DNA of 64,000 bases from Paraburkholderia aromaticivorans (GTDB lineage Bacteria; Pseudomonadota; Gammaproteobacteria; Burkholderiales; Burkholderiaceae): assembly GCF_012689525.1 (NCBI RefSeq), contig NZ_CP051516.1:930001-994000 (forward strand). The letters are read 5' to 3'. Below, piece after piece: positions 28,747 through 38,062 of this stretch. The notes beneath the pieces are model-generated. The model did no database searches and was not told the origin of the DNA. It saw nothing but the letters and a program-made list of their open reading frames with translations. Every line of letters begins with the position of its first letter. The stretch's first letter is position 1. A program made the position numbers and the translations under genes.

Positions 28747-30663
28747 TCAATCCCGTGCCGAAGAAGCCGCCCCATGACTCAACCAATCGAGCACAGCACT
28801 GGCATCATCATCAGCCCCTTGCCTGGCTTTGGCAACCGTCTCCGCGACATCAGCGCTAGGCACAGCGCGCCGAATAGCGACCCCAACAGCAAGAATATCA
28901 ATCATAACCAGATGCAAAATCCGCGAAATCATGGACAACTGCGACTCGCGAATCTCGATATGATCAGTCTCAAGCGCAACCGTCGCCCGCTTAGCCAAAG
29001 GCGTATTGCTCGAAGTAATAGCAATGACCTTAGCCCCAGCCTGCATAGCGACATCAAGAACACGCAGCAACTCAGGCGCACGCCCTGACTTCGACACAGC
29101 GACGATCACATCACCTTTCCCCAGCAAAGCCGCCGACGCCGCCTGCATATACAAATCGCCGTAGGCAATCGTAGGAATCCCAAACCGGAAGAACTTGTAA
29201 TGCGCATCCTGCGCGACGATATTCGAATTCCCGAGCCCATAAAACTCGATCCGCCGCGCGCCATTCAGAAGATCGATAGCCCGCTCGACCTGCTCGAAAT
29301 TCAAATGCTCGCGCAACTGCAAGATCGCCGACACAGTGTTATCCAGCACTTTTGCGCCGAAGTCCGTCGCCGTATCGCCGAGATGCACCTGGCTATGGCT
29401 CACCGGAATCGTGCCAGTCAAACCCGTCGCCAGCTTCAGCTTGAAATCCGACAACCCCTGACACCCGAGCGACCGACAAAATCGGATCACCGTCGGCTGA
29501 CTCACATCGGCCTTGCGCGCGATATCGACAATAGGATCATTGATAATCGACCGCGGATGATTCAGCGCGAGATCGGCCACGCGTCGCTCGGCGGGCGTCA
29601 ACGCATCGCGCATCTGCCGAATCCGCTCGAACACCGCCGATGAACTGCCGCCCGCGCGATTCGACAACTGCTCGGCAAGAATCGCCGAGACGCCCAAAAA
29701 CGCGGGATATTCAGCGGTAATCACATACGTCGGCACGTTCTGCAGATAAGCCTCGAACCGGCCTTTAGCCTCGAAGCGCTTACGAAACGACGAACGTGAA
29801 AAGAACTCGCCAAGCCGCGGCACGACACCGCCGCCGATATAGATCCCGCCCAACGCTCCAAGCGTCACCGCAATGTTGCCCGCGAAGGTGCCGAGAATGC
29901 CGCAGAACACATCGACGGATTCGGCCGCCAGCGGCTCGCCTTCCAGCGCGCGCTTGACGACTTCGACGGTATCGACGTTAGCCGCCACGCGCTTCTTGTC
30001 GCGTCCCGCGAGCGCGCGATAAATCACTTCGATGCCAGGACCCGCCGCCACGCGTTCGAACGACACATGCGACCACTTCTTGCGCGCATATTGCAGCACG
30101 ATGTCTTCGCGTTCATCGGCCGGCGCGAAAGTGGCGTGACCGCCTTCACTGCCGAGCGCGATCCAGCGATCATCGGCGGGAATCAGGCCGGACACGCCCA
30201 TGCCGGTTCCCGGACCGAGCAGGCCGATCACGCTATTCGGCCGACGCGTGCCGCCGCCCACCTGCACGCGCTGCTGATCGGTAAGCCCGGGCAGTGCCAT
30301 CGCCAGCGCGGTAAAGTCGTTCACCACCAGCAGCGTGTCAAAACCGAGCGCGCGACGCGTGGCTTCGATCGAAAAGCTCCAGTCATGATTCGTCATGCTC
30401 ACCTGATCGCCGTCGACCGGGTTGGCAATCGCAATCGCCGCATGATTCACGCGGCCGATCTTGGTGTCCTTCAGATACTTCTTGATGACTTCGGCAACGC
30501 CCGGATAGTCCGCGCACGGATAGACCTTCACCGAGCCGATTTCGCCCGGGCTCGTCTCCAGCGCGAAGCGCGCATTGGTGCCGCCGATGTCGGCCAGCAG
30601 CCTCGGTCCATCGGCGTGCTGGCCCGCGCCCGGAACAGCCTTAGTTTGCACACCAGTAGACAT
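28747..30663 (-). CDS. glk: Bifunctional glucokinase / RpiR-type (HexR-like) transcriptional regulator
   Basis: 638 aa fusion. Residues about 1-340 are a glucokinase of the E. coli Glk type: [15 protein letters not shown] near 22-36, [32 protein letters not shown], and [17 protein letters not shown]. Residues about 355-425 are an RpiR HTH ([40 protein letters not shown]). About 470-600 is a sugar-phosphate SIS domain ([38 protein letters not shown]). The enzyme makes glucose-6-phosphate; the regulator half should sense an Entner-Doudoroff sugar phosphate, as HexR does. It overlaps pgl by 23 bp and belongs to the zwf-pgl-glk block. A likely operator lies at 33071. Confidence 0.94.
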   Translation of the reverse strand: MSTGVQTKAVPGAGQHADGPRLLADIGGTNARFALETSPGEIGSVKVYPCADYPGVAEVIKKYLKDTKIGRVNHAAIAIANPVDGDQVSMTNHDWSFSIEATRRALGFDTLLVVNDFTALAMALPGLTDQQRVQVGGGTRRPNSVIGLLGPGTGMGVSGLIPADDRWIALGSEGGHATFAPADEREDIVLQYARKKWSHVSFERVAAGPGIEVIYRALAGRDKKRVAANVDTVEVVKRALEGEPLAAESVDVFCGILGTFAGNIAVTLGALGGIYIGGGVVPRLGEFFSRSSFRKRFEAKGRFEAYLQNVPTYVITAEYPAFLGVSAILAEQLSNRAGGSSSAVFERIRQMRDALTPAERRVADLALNHPRSIINDPIVDIARKADVSQPTVIRFCRSLGCQGLSDFKLKLATGLTGTIPVSHSQVHLGDTATDFGAKVLDNTVSAILQLREHLNFEQVERAIDLLNGARRIEFYGLGNSNIVAQDAHYKFFRFGIPTIAYGDLYMQAASAALLGKGDVIVAVSKSGRAPELLRVLDVAMQAGAKVIAITSSNTPLAKRATVALETDHIEIRESQLSMISRILHLVMIDILAVGVAIRRAVPSADVAETVAKARQGADDDASAVLDWLSHGAASSARD

Positions 30664-31345
30664 CGAGTCTCACTCCCTTGTCGTTTGCCAACTGCGAGAT
30701 GGCATTTTTTTGTAGCGAAGCGGACGCGGCATTGAGCACGTCCATCTTGCGCGGTCCTGCGATCAGCAAGAACAGGTGCTTGACTTCTTTCAACGCGGAC
30801 ATGGACCAGCTCACGCGCGCATGCGGCGCGCTGCCGGGATGCACGGCAACGAAGCGCTCAGTCGTCGTGATCGCATGGTCCCATTCGGGCGAGTCGGCGA
30901 AGATCGACGCGGTGTGGCCGTCTTCGCCCATGCCGAGAATCGCGACGTCCGGCACGGCGCTAAAGCGCGCATCGGCGTTCAGCGCGGCGACATGCGCGTT
31001 CAGATCTTGCGTGGTGTCCACGAGTGGCCAGAAGGTCGCATCCTTCGCGGCGTTCTGCAGCAGCGTGGCGTGCGCCAGTTGCGAGTTGCTCGCGCTGTCC
31101 GTCTCCGGCACCCAGCGGTCGTCGACCAGCGTCACGGCAATGCGCGCCCAGTCGAAGGTCTGCGTGGACAACGTCTGCAGGAACGGGCGCGGACTGCTGC
31201 CGCCGGACACTGCAAGCATTGCGGGGCGCGCGGTGGTGGAACCGGCGGCCTGTGCGGCGAGCGACGCATGCAACGCGTCGCCGACCGCTTTCGCCAACGC
31301 GTCGGATTGGGCGCGTTGATCGTCGAAAGCGTGAAGCTCGATCAC
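30641..31345 (-). CDS. pgl: 6-phosphogluconolactonase Pgl (DevB type)
   Basis: 234 aa from the GTG at 31345, chosen because a perfect GGAGGAG lies 3 bp upstream; the frame remains open to 31414 but with non-family residues. It hydrolyses 6-phosphogluconolactone to 6-phosphogluconate. Motifs are [55 protein letters not shown] and a late HLFLLIAG. It lies between zwf and glk, the enzymes before it in the pathway, and its end overlaps the glk start. Confidence 0.95.
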   Translation of the reverse strand: MIELHAFDDQRAQSDALAKAVGDALHASLAAQAAGSTTARPAMLAVSGGSSPRPFLQTLSTQTFDWARIAVTLVDDRWVPETDSASNSQLAHATLLQNAAKDATFWPLVDTTQDLNAHVAALNADARFSAVPDVAILGMGEDGHTASIFADSPEWDHAITTTERFVAVHPGSAPHARVSWSMSALKEVKHLFLLIAGPRKMDVLNAASASLQKNAISQLANDKGVRLDVYWCAN

Positions 31346-31482
31346 TTCTCCTCCGTGCTGCTTTTTTGTGTGATCTGCGGAATCTGCCGTACTGCTCTTA
31401 CGCGATGCCTGCAAGATGGATGACCTGCAGGCGCCCTCGTAATACCGGCGCCATTCCGTTCAGTTCGTCGGTGGGTCTTACG

Positions 31483-31520
31483 GGCGGCACGTCATATTCC
31501 ATTCAATACGACGTGCCGCC
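31483..31520. other. Hairpin in the zwf-pgl intergenic region
   Basis: A perfect 11-bp inverted repeat GGCGGCACGTC / GACGTGCCGCC (31483-31493 with 31510-31520) has a 16-nt loop, starting 5 bp after the zwf stop codon. There is no T tract, so it is more likely a processing or mRNA-stability hairpin than a terminator. Confidence 0.7.
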
Positions 31521-31525
31521 GTGAT

Positions 31526-32989
31526 TCAATTCTCTTCTTCGAGCCAGTAGGTGCCGTGCTGCGCCAGCATCGCGCTCGATGCAGCCGGTCCCCACGTGCC
31601 CGATGCGTACGGCTTGGGCGGCTTGTTCGACGCCTTCCATTCGTTCAGGATCGGTTCGACCCAACGCCATGCGGCTTCCTGCTCATCGCGCCGCACAAAC
31701 AGCGCAAGGCGGCCGTTGATGACGTCGAGCAGCAACCGCTGATACGCCTCCATTTGTCCTTCGCGGAAGAACTGGTCGAACGCGAGATCGAGGTGGACGC
31801 TGGCGAGGTTCATGCCTTCGCCGGGCTGCTTCGCGAGACAGTAGAGGCGAATGGTTTCGTTCGGCTGCAGGCGGATCACCAGACGGTTCGCGCCGGCGCG
31901 CAATGCAGAGGCGCCGAGCGCCGAATGCGGCACTGCACGAAAGTTCACCACGATCTCGGCGACGCGATCGGCGAGACGCTTGCCGGTGCGCAGGAAAAAC
32001 GGCACGCCGGCCCAACGCCAGTTTTCGATCTCGACCTTCAGCGCAACGAACGTTTCGGTCGCGCTTTCGTGCTTCACGCCGGGCTCCGTTGCATACGCCG
32101 GCACGGACGTGCCGCGGATCACGCCCGAATGATACTGCCCGCGCACGGCGACCTTGCCGATATCGCGCGGATCGATGGGCTTGAGCGCGCGCAGCACGCG
32201 CAGCTTTTCATCACGCACCGAATCCGAATCCATGGAGTGCGGCGGTTCCATCGCAACGATGGAAAGCAGTTGCAGCAAATGGTTCTGCACCATGTCGCGC
32301 AGCGCGCCGGTATTGTCGTAGAAGTCGCCGCGTGCTTCCACGCCGAGTTCTTCGGCAATCGTGATCTGAATGCTCTCGACCCACTCGCGACGCCACAGCG
32401 GTTCGAACAGCGCATTGCCGAAGCGCAGCGCCAGCAGGTTCTGCACCGGTTCTTTACCGAGGTAGTGGTCGATCCGGTAGATCTGTTCTTCAGCGAAGAT
32501 TTCGCCGACCGCATCGTTGATCGCATTCGACGACTTGAGGTCGTAGCCAAGCGGCTTTTCCAGCACGATGCGCGAATTCTCGTTCAGCCCGACCGATGCC
32601 AGCGCATGGCAGATCGGCACGAACAGCGACGGGCCCGTTGCCAGATAGAACACGCGGATGCCAGGCAAGTCCTGGATGGCGTCGCGCAAATGCACGAAGT
32701 CTTCCGCTTTGCCGAGGTCGATGTTTACGAACTCGATGCGCTCCAGAAAGCTCGCCCATGCCGTTTCGTCCACACCGTTCTTCGACACGTGCGGTTTGAC
32801 GTGCTCGTTCACCCACTGGATGTACTCGCCGCGATTCGTAGCGTGCCGCGCCACCGCGACGATCTTGCCGCTGTCGGCCAGCATGCCGCCTGCACGGTGT
32901 GCTTCAAACAGTGCGGGCAGAATCTTGCGCATCGACAGATCGCCGGTGCCGCCGAAGAGAACGAAGGTGAAGCTTGAATCGGTTTGCAT
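31526..32989 (-). CDS. zwf: Glucose-6-phosphate 1-dehydrogenase Zwf
   Basis: 487 aa from the ATG at 32989 (MQTDSSFTFVLFGGTGDLSMRK); the frame is open to 33097 without family-like residues. It oxidises glucose-6-phosphate to 6-phosphogluconolactone with NAD(P)+. Visible are the Rossmann motif VLFGGTGDLSMRKI (10-23), the active-site RIDHYLGKEPVQNLLALRFGN, and NWRWAGVPFFLRTGKRL. Length is normal. It is the first gene of the minus-strand glucose block and is divergent from gtsA. The probable regulator-binding palindrome is 82 bp upstream. Confidence 0.97.
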   Translation of the reverse strand: MQTDSSFTFVLFGGTGDLSMRKILPALFEAHRAGGMLADSGKIVAVARHATNRGEYIQWVNEHVKPHVSKNGVDETAWASFLERIEFVNIDLGKAEDFVHLRDAIQDLPGIRVFYLATGPSLFVPICHALASVGLNENSRIVLEKPLGYDLKSSNAINDAVGEIFAEEQIYRIDHYLGKEPVQNLLALRFGNALFEPLWRREWVESIQITIAEELGVEARGDFYDNTGALRDMVQNHLLQLLSIVAMEPPHSMDSDSVRDEKLRVLRALKPIDPRDIGKVAVRGQYHSGVIRGTSVPAYATEPGVKHESATETFVALKVEIENWRWAGVPFFLRTGKRLADRVAEIVVNFRAVPHSALGASALRAGANRLVIRLQPNETIRLYCLAKQPGEGMNLASVHLDLAFDQFFREGQMEAYQRLLLDVINGRLALFVRRDEQEAAWRWVEPILNEWKASNKPPKPYASGTWGPAASSAMLAQHGTYWLEEEN

Positions 32990-33070
32990 GAGTCTCCGTC
33001 GATATCCTGGGGCCGCGGAAGGTGAGCGAAAGCGCGACCGTAGTCCGATAAAATATTTTTTGACACTGAA

Positions 33071-33087
33071 TTGTAGTTTAACTACAA
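33071..33087. promoter_or_regulatory. Perfect 17-bp palindrome, candidate HexR/RpiR operator
   Basis: TTGTAGTTTAACTACAA is a perfect palindrome around one central base. Its inner 15 bases match 12 of 15 positions of the gamma-proteobacterial HexR box TGTAATTAAATTACA. It lies between zwf and the divergent sugar transporter, the expected place for the RpiR half of the nearby Glk fusion to bind. Confidence 0.65.
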
Positions 33088-33228
33088 TCCAAATCAAGAG
33101 GTAGCGCTAATTCGATGAAAAAAGCGTGCGCTAAGCGTCAAGATGCGCGTTTTCCCGAATCGGCAGGCGTCCCCTGCATGTTAACGGACATTGCGTGTCG
33201 GCACGTGCCAGCATGCCCCGGCGGCCCA

Positions 33229-33262
33229 TACGGAAAGCCGGGGAGTTGAGCGGCTTTCCGTA
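33229..33262. promoter_or_regulatory. 12-bp perfect inverted repeat upstream of gtsA
   Basis: TACGGAAAGCCG / CGGCTTTCCGTA has a 10-nt loop and no T tract. It lies 270 bp upstream of the gtsA start. It could be a leader RNA hairpin or a protein-binding site. Confidence 0.6.
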
Positions 33263-33532
33263 AGGGTCGGCACCAGGTTGACGTGCAAGGCACCTCGAGT
33301 CTGCCGCGCGAAGCGGGCAGGCAAAAATCAAAAGAGGAGACAGTCAGTTGCATCCCGAACCACTCATCTCTTGAGCTTCCAGCGGCCGAAAATCGGTCAG
33401 CCGGCACATGCCTCGCGCATGCGCCCGACCGTGCTCGATCGCCCAGTGTTTTGCCTGTTTGAACCAACCACAGCACCCTGGCGACATCAGGGGCCATTTG
33501 TTTTTTGTTCAGGTGTCTGGAGGAGATAAACA

Positions 33533-34780
33533 ATGAAATTTCGCGCGATCATGGGCGCTTTGTGCGCCGCAGGTCTGATGTGTGGCGTCTCGGCCGTGCA
33601 AGCTGCCGAGTCGATCGAAGTGTTGCACTGGTGGACCTCGGGCGGCGAATCGAAAGCCGTCGGCGTCCTCAAGGACGACATGACGAAGCAGGGTTACACG
33701 TGGAAAGACTTCGCGGTTGCGGGCGGCGCAGGTGCGGCTGCCATGACGGCACTCAAGACGCAGGTGATCTCGGGCAACGCGCCGAGCGCCGCGCAGATCA
33801 AGGGTCCGCTGATCCAGGACTGGGCGCAGCAAGGCGTGCTCGTGCCGATCGACTCGGCCGCTGGCGACTGGAAGAAGAACCTGCCGCCGGAAATCGACAA
33901 GATCATTCGCGCGGACGGTCACTATGTTGCAGCGCCGTTCTCGGTGCACCGCGTGAACTGGCTGTACATCAACAAGGCAGCGCTGGACAAGGCGGGCGGC
34001 AAGGCGCCGACCACGTGGCCTGAGTTCTTCGCGGTGGCCGACAAGATGAAGGCCGCGGGCATCCAGCCGATCGCGATGGGTGGCCAGCCGTGGCAAGACC
34101 TGACGCTGTGGGAAGACGTCGTGCTGTCGCAAGGCTCGGGCTTCTACAAGAAGGCGCTGGTCGACCTTGACGAGAAGACGCTGACGTCGGATCAGATGGT
34201 CGGCGTGTTCGACACGGTCCGCAAGATCCAGGGTTACTTCGACGCGGGCCGCACGGGCCGTGACTGGAACCTGGCAACGGCCATGGTCATCAACGGCAAG
34301 GCCGGCATGCAGTTCATGGGCGACTGGGCGAAGGGCGAATTCGCCAACGCCGGCAAGAAGTCGGGCTCGGACTACATCTGCGCCGCTGTGCCGGGCACGG
34401 AAAAGTCCTACACGTTCAACGTCGACTCGTTCGTGTTCTTCCAGCAGAAGGGCCAGAAGGCGGCAACGCCGGGTCAACTCGCACTGGCGAAGACGATCAT
34501 GTCGCCGGAGTTCCAGGAACAGTTCAGCCTGAACAAGGGGTCCATCCCGGTTCGTCTGGGCGTGTCGATGGCCAAGTTCGACGACTGCGCGAAGAAGTCG
34601 TACGCGGATGAACAAGTGGCGATCAAGTCGGGCGGCTATGTGCCTTCGCTGGCACACGGCATGGCGCAACCGGATGCAGCAGCCGGCGCGATCTCGGACG
34701 TGGTCACGAAGTTCATGAACTCGCAGCAGGATTCGAAGAGCGCAGTTGCCGCGCTCGCGAAGGCAGCGAAGACCAAGTAA
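33533..34780 (+). CDS. gtsA: Sugar (probably glucose) ABC transporter substrate-binding protein
   Basis: 415 aa with a clear signal peptide (MKFRAIMGALCAAGLMCGVSAVQA). The family 1 binding-protein fold is visible: SIEVLHWWTSGGESKAVGVLKDDM, VISGNAPSAAQIKGPLIQDWAQQG, FSVHRVNWLYINKAALDKAGG and KAGMQFMGDWAKGEF. These are typical of the GtsA/GltB-type periplasmic glucose receptors of proteobacteria. The position, divergent from zwf-pgl-glk, supports glucose. Mannitol or other hexoses cannot be excluded. A very strong hairpin follows before the permease genes. Confidence 0.88.
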   Translation: MKFRAIMGALCAAGLMCGVSAVQAAESIEVLHWWTSGGESKAVGVLKDDMTKQGYTWKDFAVAGGAGAAAMTALKTQVISGNAPSAAQIKGPLIQDWAQQGVLVPIDSAAGDWKKNLPPEIDKIIRADGHYVAAPFSVHRVNWLYINKAALDKAGGKAPTTWPEFFAVADKMKAAGIQPIAMGGQPWQDLTLWEDVVLSQGSGFYKKALVDLDEKTLTSDQMVGVFDTVRKIQGYFDAGRTGRDWNLATAMVINGKAGMQFMGDWAKGEFANAGKKSGSDYICAAVPGTEKSYTFNVDSFVFFQQKGQKAATPGQLALAKTIMSPEFQEQFSLNKGSIPVRLGVSMAKFDDCAKKSYADEQVAIKSGGYVPSLAHGMAQPDAAAGAISDVVTKFMNSQQDSKSAVAALAKAAKTK

Positions 34781-34790
34781 GTTGCGTCAA

Positions 34791-34842
34791 ACGAAGCGGC
34801 GCGCCCGGCGGTTCATCAGCGGGCGCCGGGCGCGCCCTTCGT
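34791..34842 (+). other. Long stable hairpin between gtsA and gtsB
   Basis: Six plus thirteen base pairs form (ACGAAG ... GGCGCGCCCGGCG with CGCCGGGCGCGCC ... CTTCGT), broken only by one bulged C, with a 13-nt loop. No T run follows. Such hairpins after binding-protein genes commonly shield the upstream mRNA, giving excess binding protein over permease. Confidence 0.75.
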
Positions 34843-34982
34843 GTCGCTGATTACCGGGGTTTTACTCGTTGCATTGGCAGGCGGCTTCACCCTGGTTTCA
34901 TAGAGTCACACCTATGTCGCTCCGGCCTCGCGTTTTTTCAGCGTGAAGGTCCCGGCGGCACAGTTTCAGCAGGAGTCGAGTA

Positions 34983-35921
34983 GTGACTGCTTCTATCAGC
35001 GGAAACGGGAAAACGGCCACCGTGACCCGCCGCACGTCGCCGATGGCGGCCCTTGCCGATCGCTGGATTCCGAAGCTGGTGCTCGCACCCAGCGTCGTGA
35101 TCAGCCTGGTCTTTGTGTATGGCTTCATCGCCATTACCGGCTTTCTGTCGCTGTCCAATTCGCGACTGATGCCACGGTATGAATTTGTCGGTCTCGATCG
35201 TTATCGCGAGCTGTTCGATAACGATGTGTTCTGGACGTCGGCTGCCAACCTCGGCTGGTTCGGCATCCCGTTCATCGGTATTTGTATCGGTCTCGGTTTG
35301 TTCCTCGCGATCCTGCTCGATCAGCAGATCCGCAACGAAGGCGCGCTGCGCGCCGTGTTCCTGTACCCGATGGCGCTCTCGTTCATCGTGACGGGTACGG
35401 CGTGGCAATGGATCATGACGCCGAGCATCGGCCTCGAGAAGGTGTTTCACGACTGGGGCTGGACGAGCTTTTCGTTCGGCTGGCTGGGCGACCCGGACAA
35501 GGCGATCTTCTGCGTCGTGATCGCGGCCGTGTGGCAATCCGTCGGCTTCGTGATGGCGCTGTTCCTCGCGGGCTTGCGCGGTGTCGACGCTGAAATCTTC
35601 AAGGCCGCGCAAATGGACGGCGCGGGCTTGCCCACCATCTACCGCAAGATCGTGATTCCGAGCATGCGCCCGGTGTTCTTCTCCGTGCTGCTGATTCTCT
35701 GCCACATCACGATCAAGACCTTCGACCTGGTCGTTGCGTTGACTGCGGGCGGTCCGGGCACTTCGTCGTCGTTGCCGGCTATTTTCATGTACACGTTTTC
35801 GTTCAATCGCGGGCAGCTGGGCGTCGGCGCGGCATCGTCAATGATGATGCTCGCCACTGTCGTGGCCGTGCTCGTGCCGCTGATGTATCTGGAATCGAGG
35901 AGCACCCGCAATGCAGCCTAA
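34983..35921 (+). CDS. gtsB: Sugar ABC transporter permease (first subunit)
   Basis: 312 aa from a GTG with AGGAG upstream. Six membrane helices and the MalF-like EAA loop are present: DAEIFKAAQMDGAGLPTIYRKIVIPSMRP near residues 200-228. TFDLVVALTAGGPGTSSSLPAIFMYTFSF is typical of the CUT1 family. It pairs with the next permease, whose start it overlaps by 11 bp. Confidence 0.88.
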   Translation: MTASISGNGKTATVTRRTSPMAALADRWIPKLVLAPSVVISLVFVYGFIAITGFLSLSNSRLMPRYEFVGLDRYRELFDNDVFWTSAANLGWFGIPFIGICIGLGLFLAILLDQQIRNEGALRAVFLYPMALSFIVTGTAWQWIMTPSIGLEKVFHDWGWTSFSFGWLGDPDKAIFCVVIAAVWQSVGFVMALFLAGLRGVDAEIFKAAQMDGAGLPTIYRKIVIPSMRPVFFSVLLILCHITIKTFDLVVALTAGGPGTSSSLPAIFMYTFSFNRGQLGVGAASSMMMLATVVAVLVPLMYLESRSTRNAA

Positions 35922-36768
35922 GATGACGATCAGCCGTGCCGTCATTTATGCGGCCTTGATTCTGTTTGCCCTGTACTTCCTGTTCCCGCTGTACGTGATG
36001 CTGTCCACGTCGTTCAAGGACATCGATCAGCTGCGCAGCGGCAACCTGCTCACGCCGCCTACGCACTGGACCATCGACCCTTGGATCAAGGCATGGAGCG
36101 GCGCTTGTACGGGCGTGCGTTGCGACGGCATGCAGCCGTTCTTCATGAACTCGGTGCGGATGGTGATTCCCGCCGTGCTGATCTCGTCGATCATCGGCGC
36201 GTTCAACGGTTATGTGCTCACGCACTGGCGTTTCCGTGGCGCGGATCCGATCTTCACGATGATTCTGGTCGGCTGTTTCATTCCGTTCCAGGCGATCCTG
36301 CTGCCGATGGCGCGCTTCGAAGGCTTCCTCGGCCTGTCGAACACGACCACCGGTCTGGTGGTGGTGCACGTGATCTACGGTATCGCCTTCACGACGATGT
36401 TCTTCCGCAACTTCTACGTCAGCATTCCGGCTGAACTCGTGAAGGCGGCGCGTATCGACGGCGCGGGTTTCTTCACGATCTTCACGAAGATCCTGATGCC
36501 GGTTTCGCTGCCCATTTTCATGGTGTGCCTGATCTGGCAATTCACGCAGATCTGGAATGACTTCCTGTTCGGGATTGTGTTCTCCGGTGTCGATTCGATG
36601 CCGATCACGGTGGCGCTGAACAACCTCGTGAACACCTCGACCGGCGTGAAGGAATACAACGTGGACATGGCCGGTGCGATCATCGCGGCGTTGCCCACGC
36701 TGCTGGTCTACATCATCGCCGGACGCTATTTCGTGCGCGGTCTGACGGCGGGCGCAGTGAAGGGCTAA
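35911..36768 (+). CDS. gtsC: Sugar ABC transporter permease (second subunit)
   Basis: 285 aa, MalG-like. The first helix is AALILFALYFLFPLYVMLSTSFK, and the EAA loop AELVKAARIDGAGFFTIFTKILMPVSLP lies near residues 174-201. A C-terminal helix (IAALPTLLVYIIAGRYFVRGLTAGAVKG) is typical of CUT1 permeases. It overlaps gtsB by 11 bp, so the two are translationally coupled. Confidence 0.88.
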   Translation: MQPKMTISRAVIYAALILFALYFLFPLYVMLSTSFKDIDQLRSGNLLTPPTHWTIDPWIKAWSGACTGVRCDGMQPFFMNSVRMVIPAVLISSIIGAFNGYVLTHWRFRGADPIFTMILVGCFIPFQAILLPMARFEGFLGLSNTTTGLVVVHVIYGIAFTTMFFRNFYVSIPAELVKAARIDGAGFFTIFTKILMPVSLPIFMVCLIWQFTQIWNDFLFGIVFSGVDSMPITVALNNLVNTSTGVKEYNVDMAGAIIAALPTLLVYIIAGRYFVRGLTAGAVKG

Positions 36769-36778
36769 ACCATCCGAG

Positions 36779-36812
36779 CGCGGCGGCGCGGCTTCGAGAC
36801 TCGGCCGCCGCG
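36779..36812 (+). other. Hairpin between gtsC and the ATPase gene
   Basis: A 9-bp GC stem CGCGGCGGC / GCCGCCGCG has a 16-nt loop, in the 93-bp gap before the ATPase gene, with no T tract. It is probably an mRNA-stability element. Confidence 0.5.
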
Positions 36813-36861
36813 ACCCGAAGAACGTTTTCAAGCAGTACCAGAGACAAAGAGGATTCACAGC

Positions 36862-37977
36862 ATGGCAAGCCTTTCCATCCGTGACGTGTACAAAACTTAC
36901 CCGAACGGGGTGCCGGTCCTGAAGGGTGTCAACATCGACATCGAAGACGGCCAGTTCCTGATTCTGGTCGGCGGTTCGGGCTGCGGGAAGTCGACGCTGC
37001 TCAACATGATCGCCGGCCTCGAAACCGTGACCAAGGGCGAGATCCAGATCGACGGCAAGACGGTGAACAACCTGTCGCCGAAAGATCGCGACATTGCGAT
37101 GGTGTTCCAGTCGTACGCGCTGTATCCGTCCATGACGGTGCGCGAGAACATCTCGTTCGGTCTGAACATCCGCAAGGTGCCGAAGAACGAGCAGAAGCAG
37201 ATCGTGGACCGCGTGTCGAACACGCTGCAGATCACGCATTTGCTCGACCGCAAGCCGGGTCAACTGTCCGGCGGCCAGCGTCAGCGCGTGGCCATGGGCC
37301 GTGCCTTGGCGCGCGATCCGGTGATGTTCCTGTTCGACGAACCGCTGTCGAACCTCGACGCCAAGCTGCGGATCGAGATGCGTTCGGAAATCAAGCTGCT
37401 GCATCAACGCCTCGGCACGACGATCGTCTACGTGACGCACGATCAGATCGAAGCCATGACGCTCGGCGACCGCATTGCGGTGATGAAAGACGGCGTCGTG
37501 CAGCAGTTCGGCGCGCCGCAGGAAATCTACGATTCGCCGTCGAACCTGTTCGTGGCCGGCTTCATCGGCGCGCCGCCGATGAACTTCATCCAGGGCAAGC
37601 TGGTCGAGCAGGGCGCGGGCGTCGGGCTCGAACTGGATACGGGTGTCGCACGCACGGCGGTGAACCTGCCGTTCGACTCGGCGAAGGTGAAATCGCATGT
37701 CGGCCGTGACGTGATTCTCGGCCTGCGTCCGGAGCGCATCACCGACGCGCGCGGCGCGCATGGCGACAACGCGAAGCTGCAGCCGATCGAAGTGAAGGTC
37801 GACGTGATCGAGCCGACTGGTCCGGACACGCTGGTGTTCGCGCAAGTCAACGGCAAGCGCATTGTGAGCCGCGTGCACCCGGCGTCGAATCCGCAACCGC
37901 TGACGAATACGACGCTGTTGTTCGATACGTCGAAGGCGGTGCTGTTCGATCCGTCGAATGAAGAGCGGATTGCCTGA
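36862..37977 (+). CDS. gtsD: Sugar ABC transporter ATP-binding protein (UgpC/MalK type)
   Basis: 371 aa. The nucleotide-binding domain has Walker A GGSGCGKST near residues 37-45, signature LSGGQRQRV near 134-142, Walker B LFDEPLSNLDA and switch His in VTHDQIEAMTL. The C-terminal TOBE/OB regulatory domain includes LGLRPERITD. It energises the gtsBC permease. Generic annotation would call it ugpC; the operon context supports glucose uptake. A strong terminator follows. Confidence 0.9.
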   Translation: MASLSIRDVYKTYPNGVPVLKGVNIDIEDGQFLILVGGSGCGKSTLLNMIAGLETVTKGEIQIDGKTVNNLSPKDRDIAMVFQSYALYPSMTVRENISFGLNIRKVPKNEQKQIVDRVSNTLQITHLLDRKPGQLSGGQRQRVAMGRALARDPVMFLFDEPLSNLDAKLRIEMRSEIKLLHQRLGTTIVYVTHDQIEAMTLGDRIAVMKDGVVQQFGAPQEIYDSPSNLFVAGFIGAPPMNFIQGKLVEQGAGVGLELDTGVARTAVNLPFDSAKVKSHVGRDVILGLRPERITDARGAHGDNAKLQPIEVKVDVIEPTGPDTLVFAQVNGKRIVSRVHPASNPQPLTNTTLLFDTSKAVLFDPSNEERIA

Positions 37978-38003
37978 TCACGAAGTCCGATTGCGTTAGA
38001 AGA

Positions 38004-38047
38004 GAAAAGCCCCATGCGTTTCGCAACGCATGGGGCTTTCTTGTTTT
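38004..38047. terminator. Terminator closing the gts operon (bidirectional)
   Basis: A 15-bp stem AAAGCCCCATGCGTT / AACGCATGGGGCTTT has a TCGC tetraloop and T-rich and A-rich flanks. It separates the transporter operon from the converging LysR gene. Confidence 0.92.
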
Positions 38048-38062
38048 ACGTGCTTCGCTTCG

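Larger units (their letters stand above)
32990..33532. other. Divergent control region between zwf and gtsA
   Basis: 543 bp with no convincing gene. It holds a HexR-like palindrome at 33071-33087, a short palindrome GGCACGTGCC at 33200-33209, and a 12-bp inverted repeat at 33229-33262. A good GGAGGAG Shine-Dalgarno lies 6-12 bp before the gtsA ATG. Confidence 0.6.

Noticed and set aside
35803..37896. 697-codon minus-strand frame over gtsC and the ATPase
   Set aside because: Covers Walker A, signature and EAA motifs of real genes on the opposite strand.
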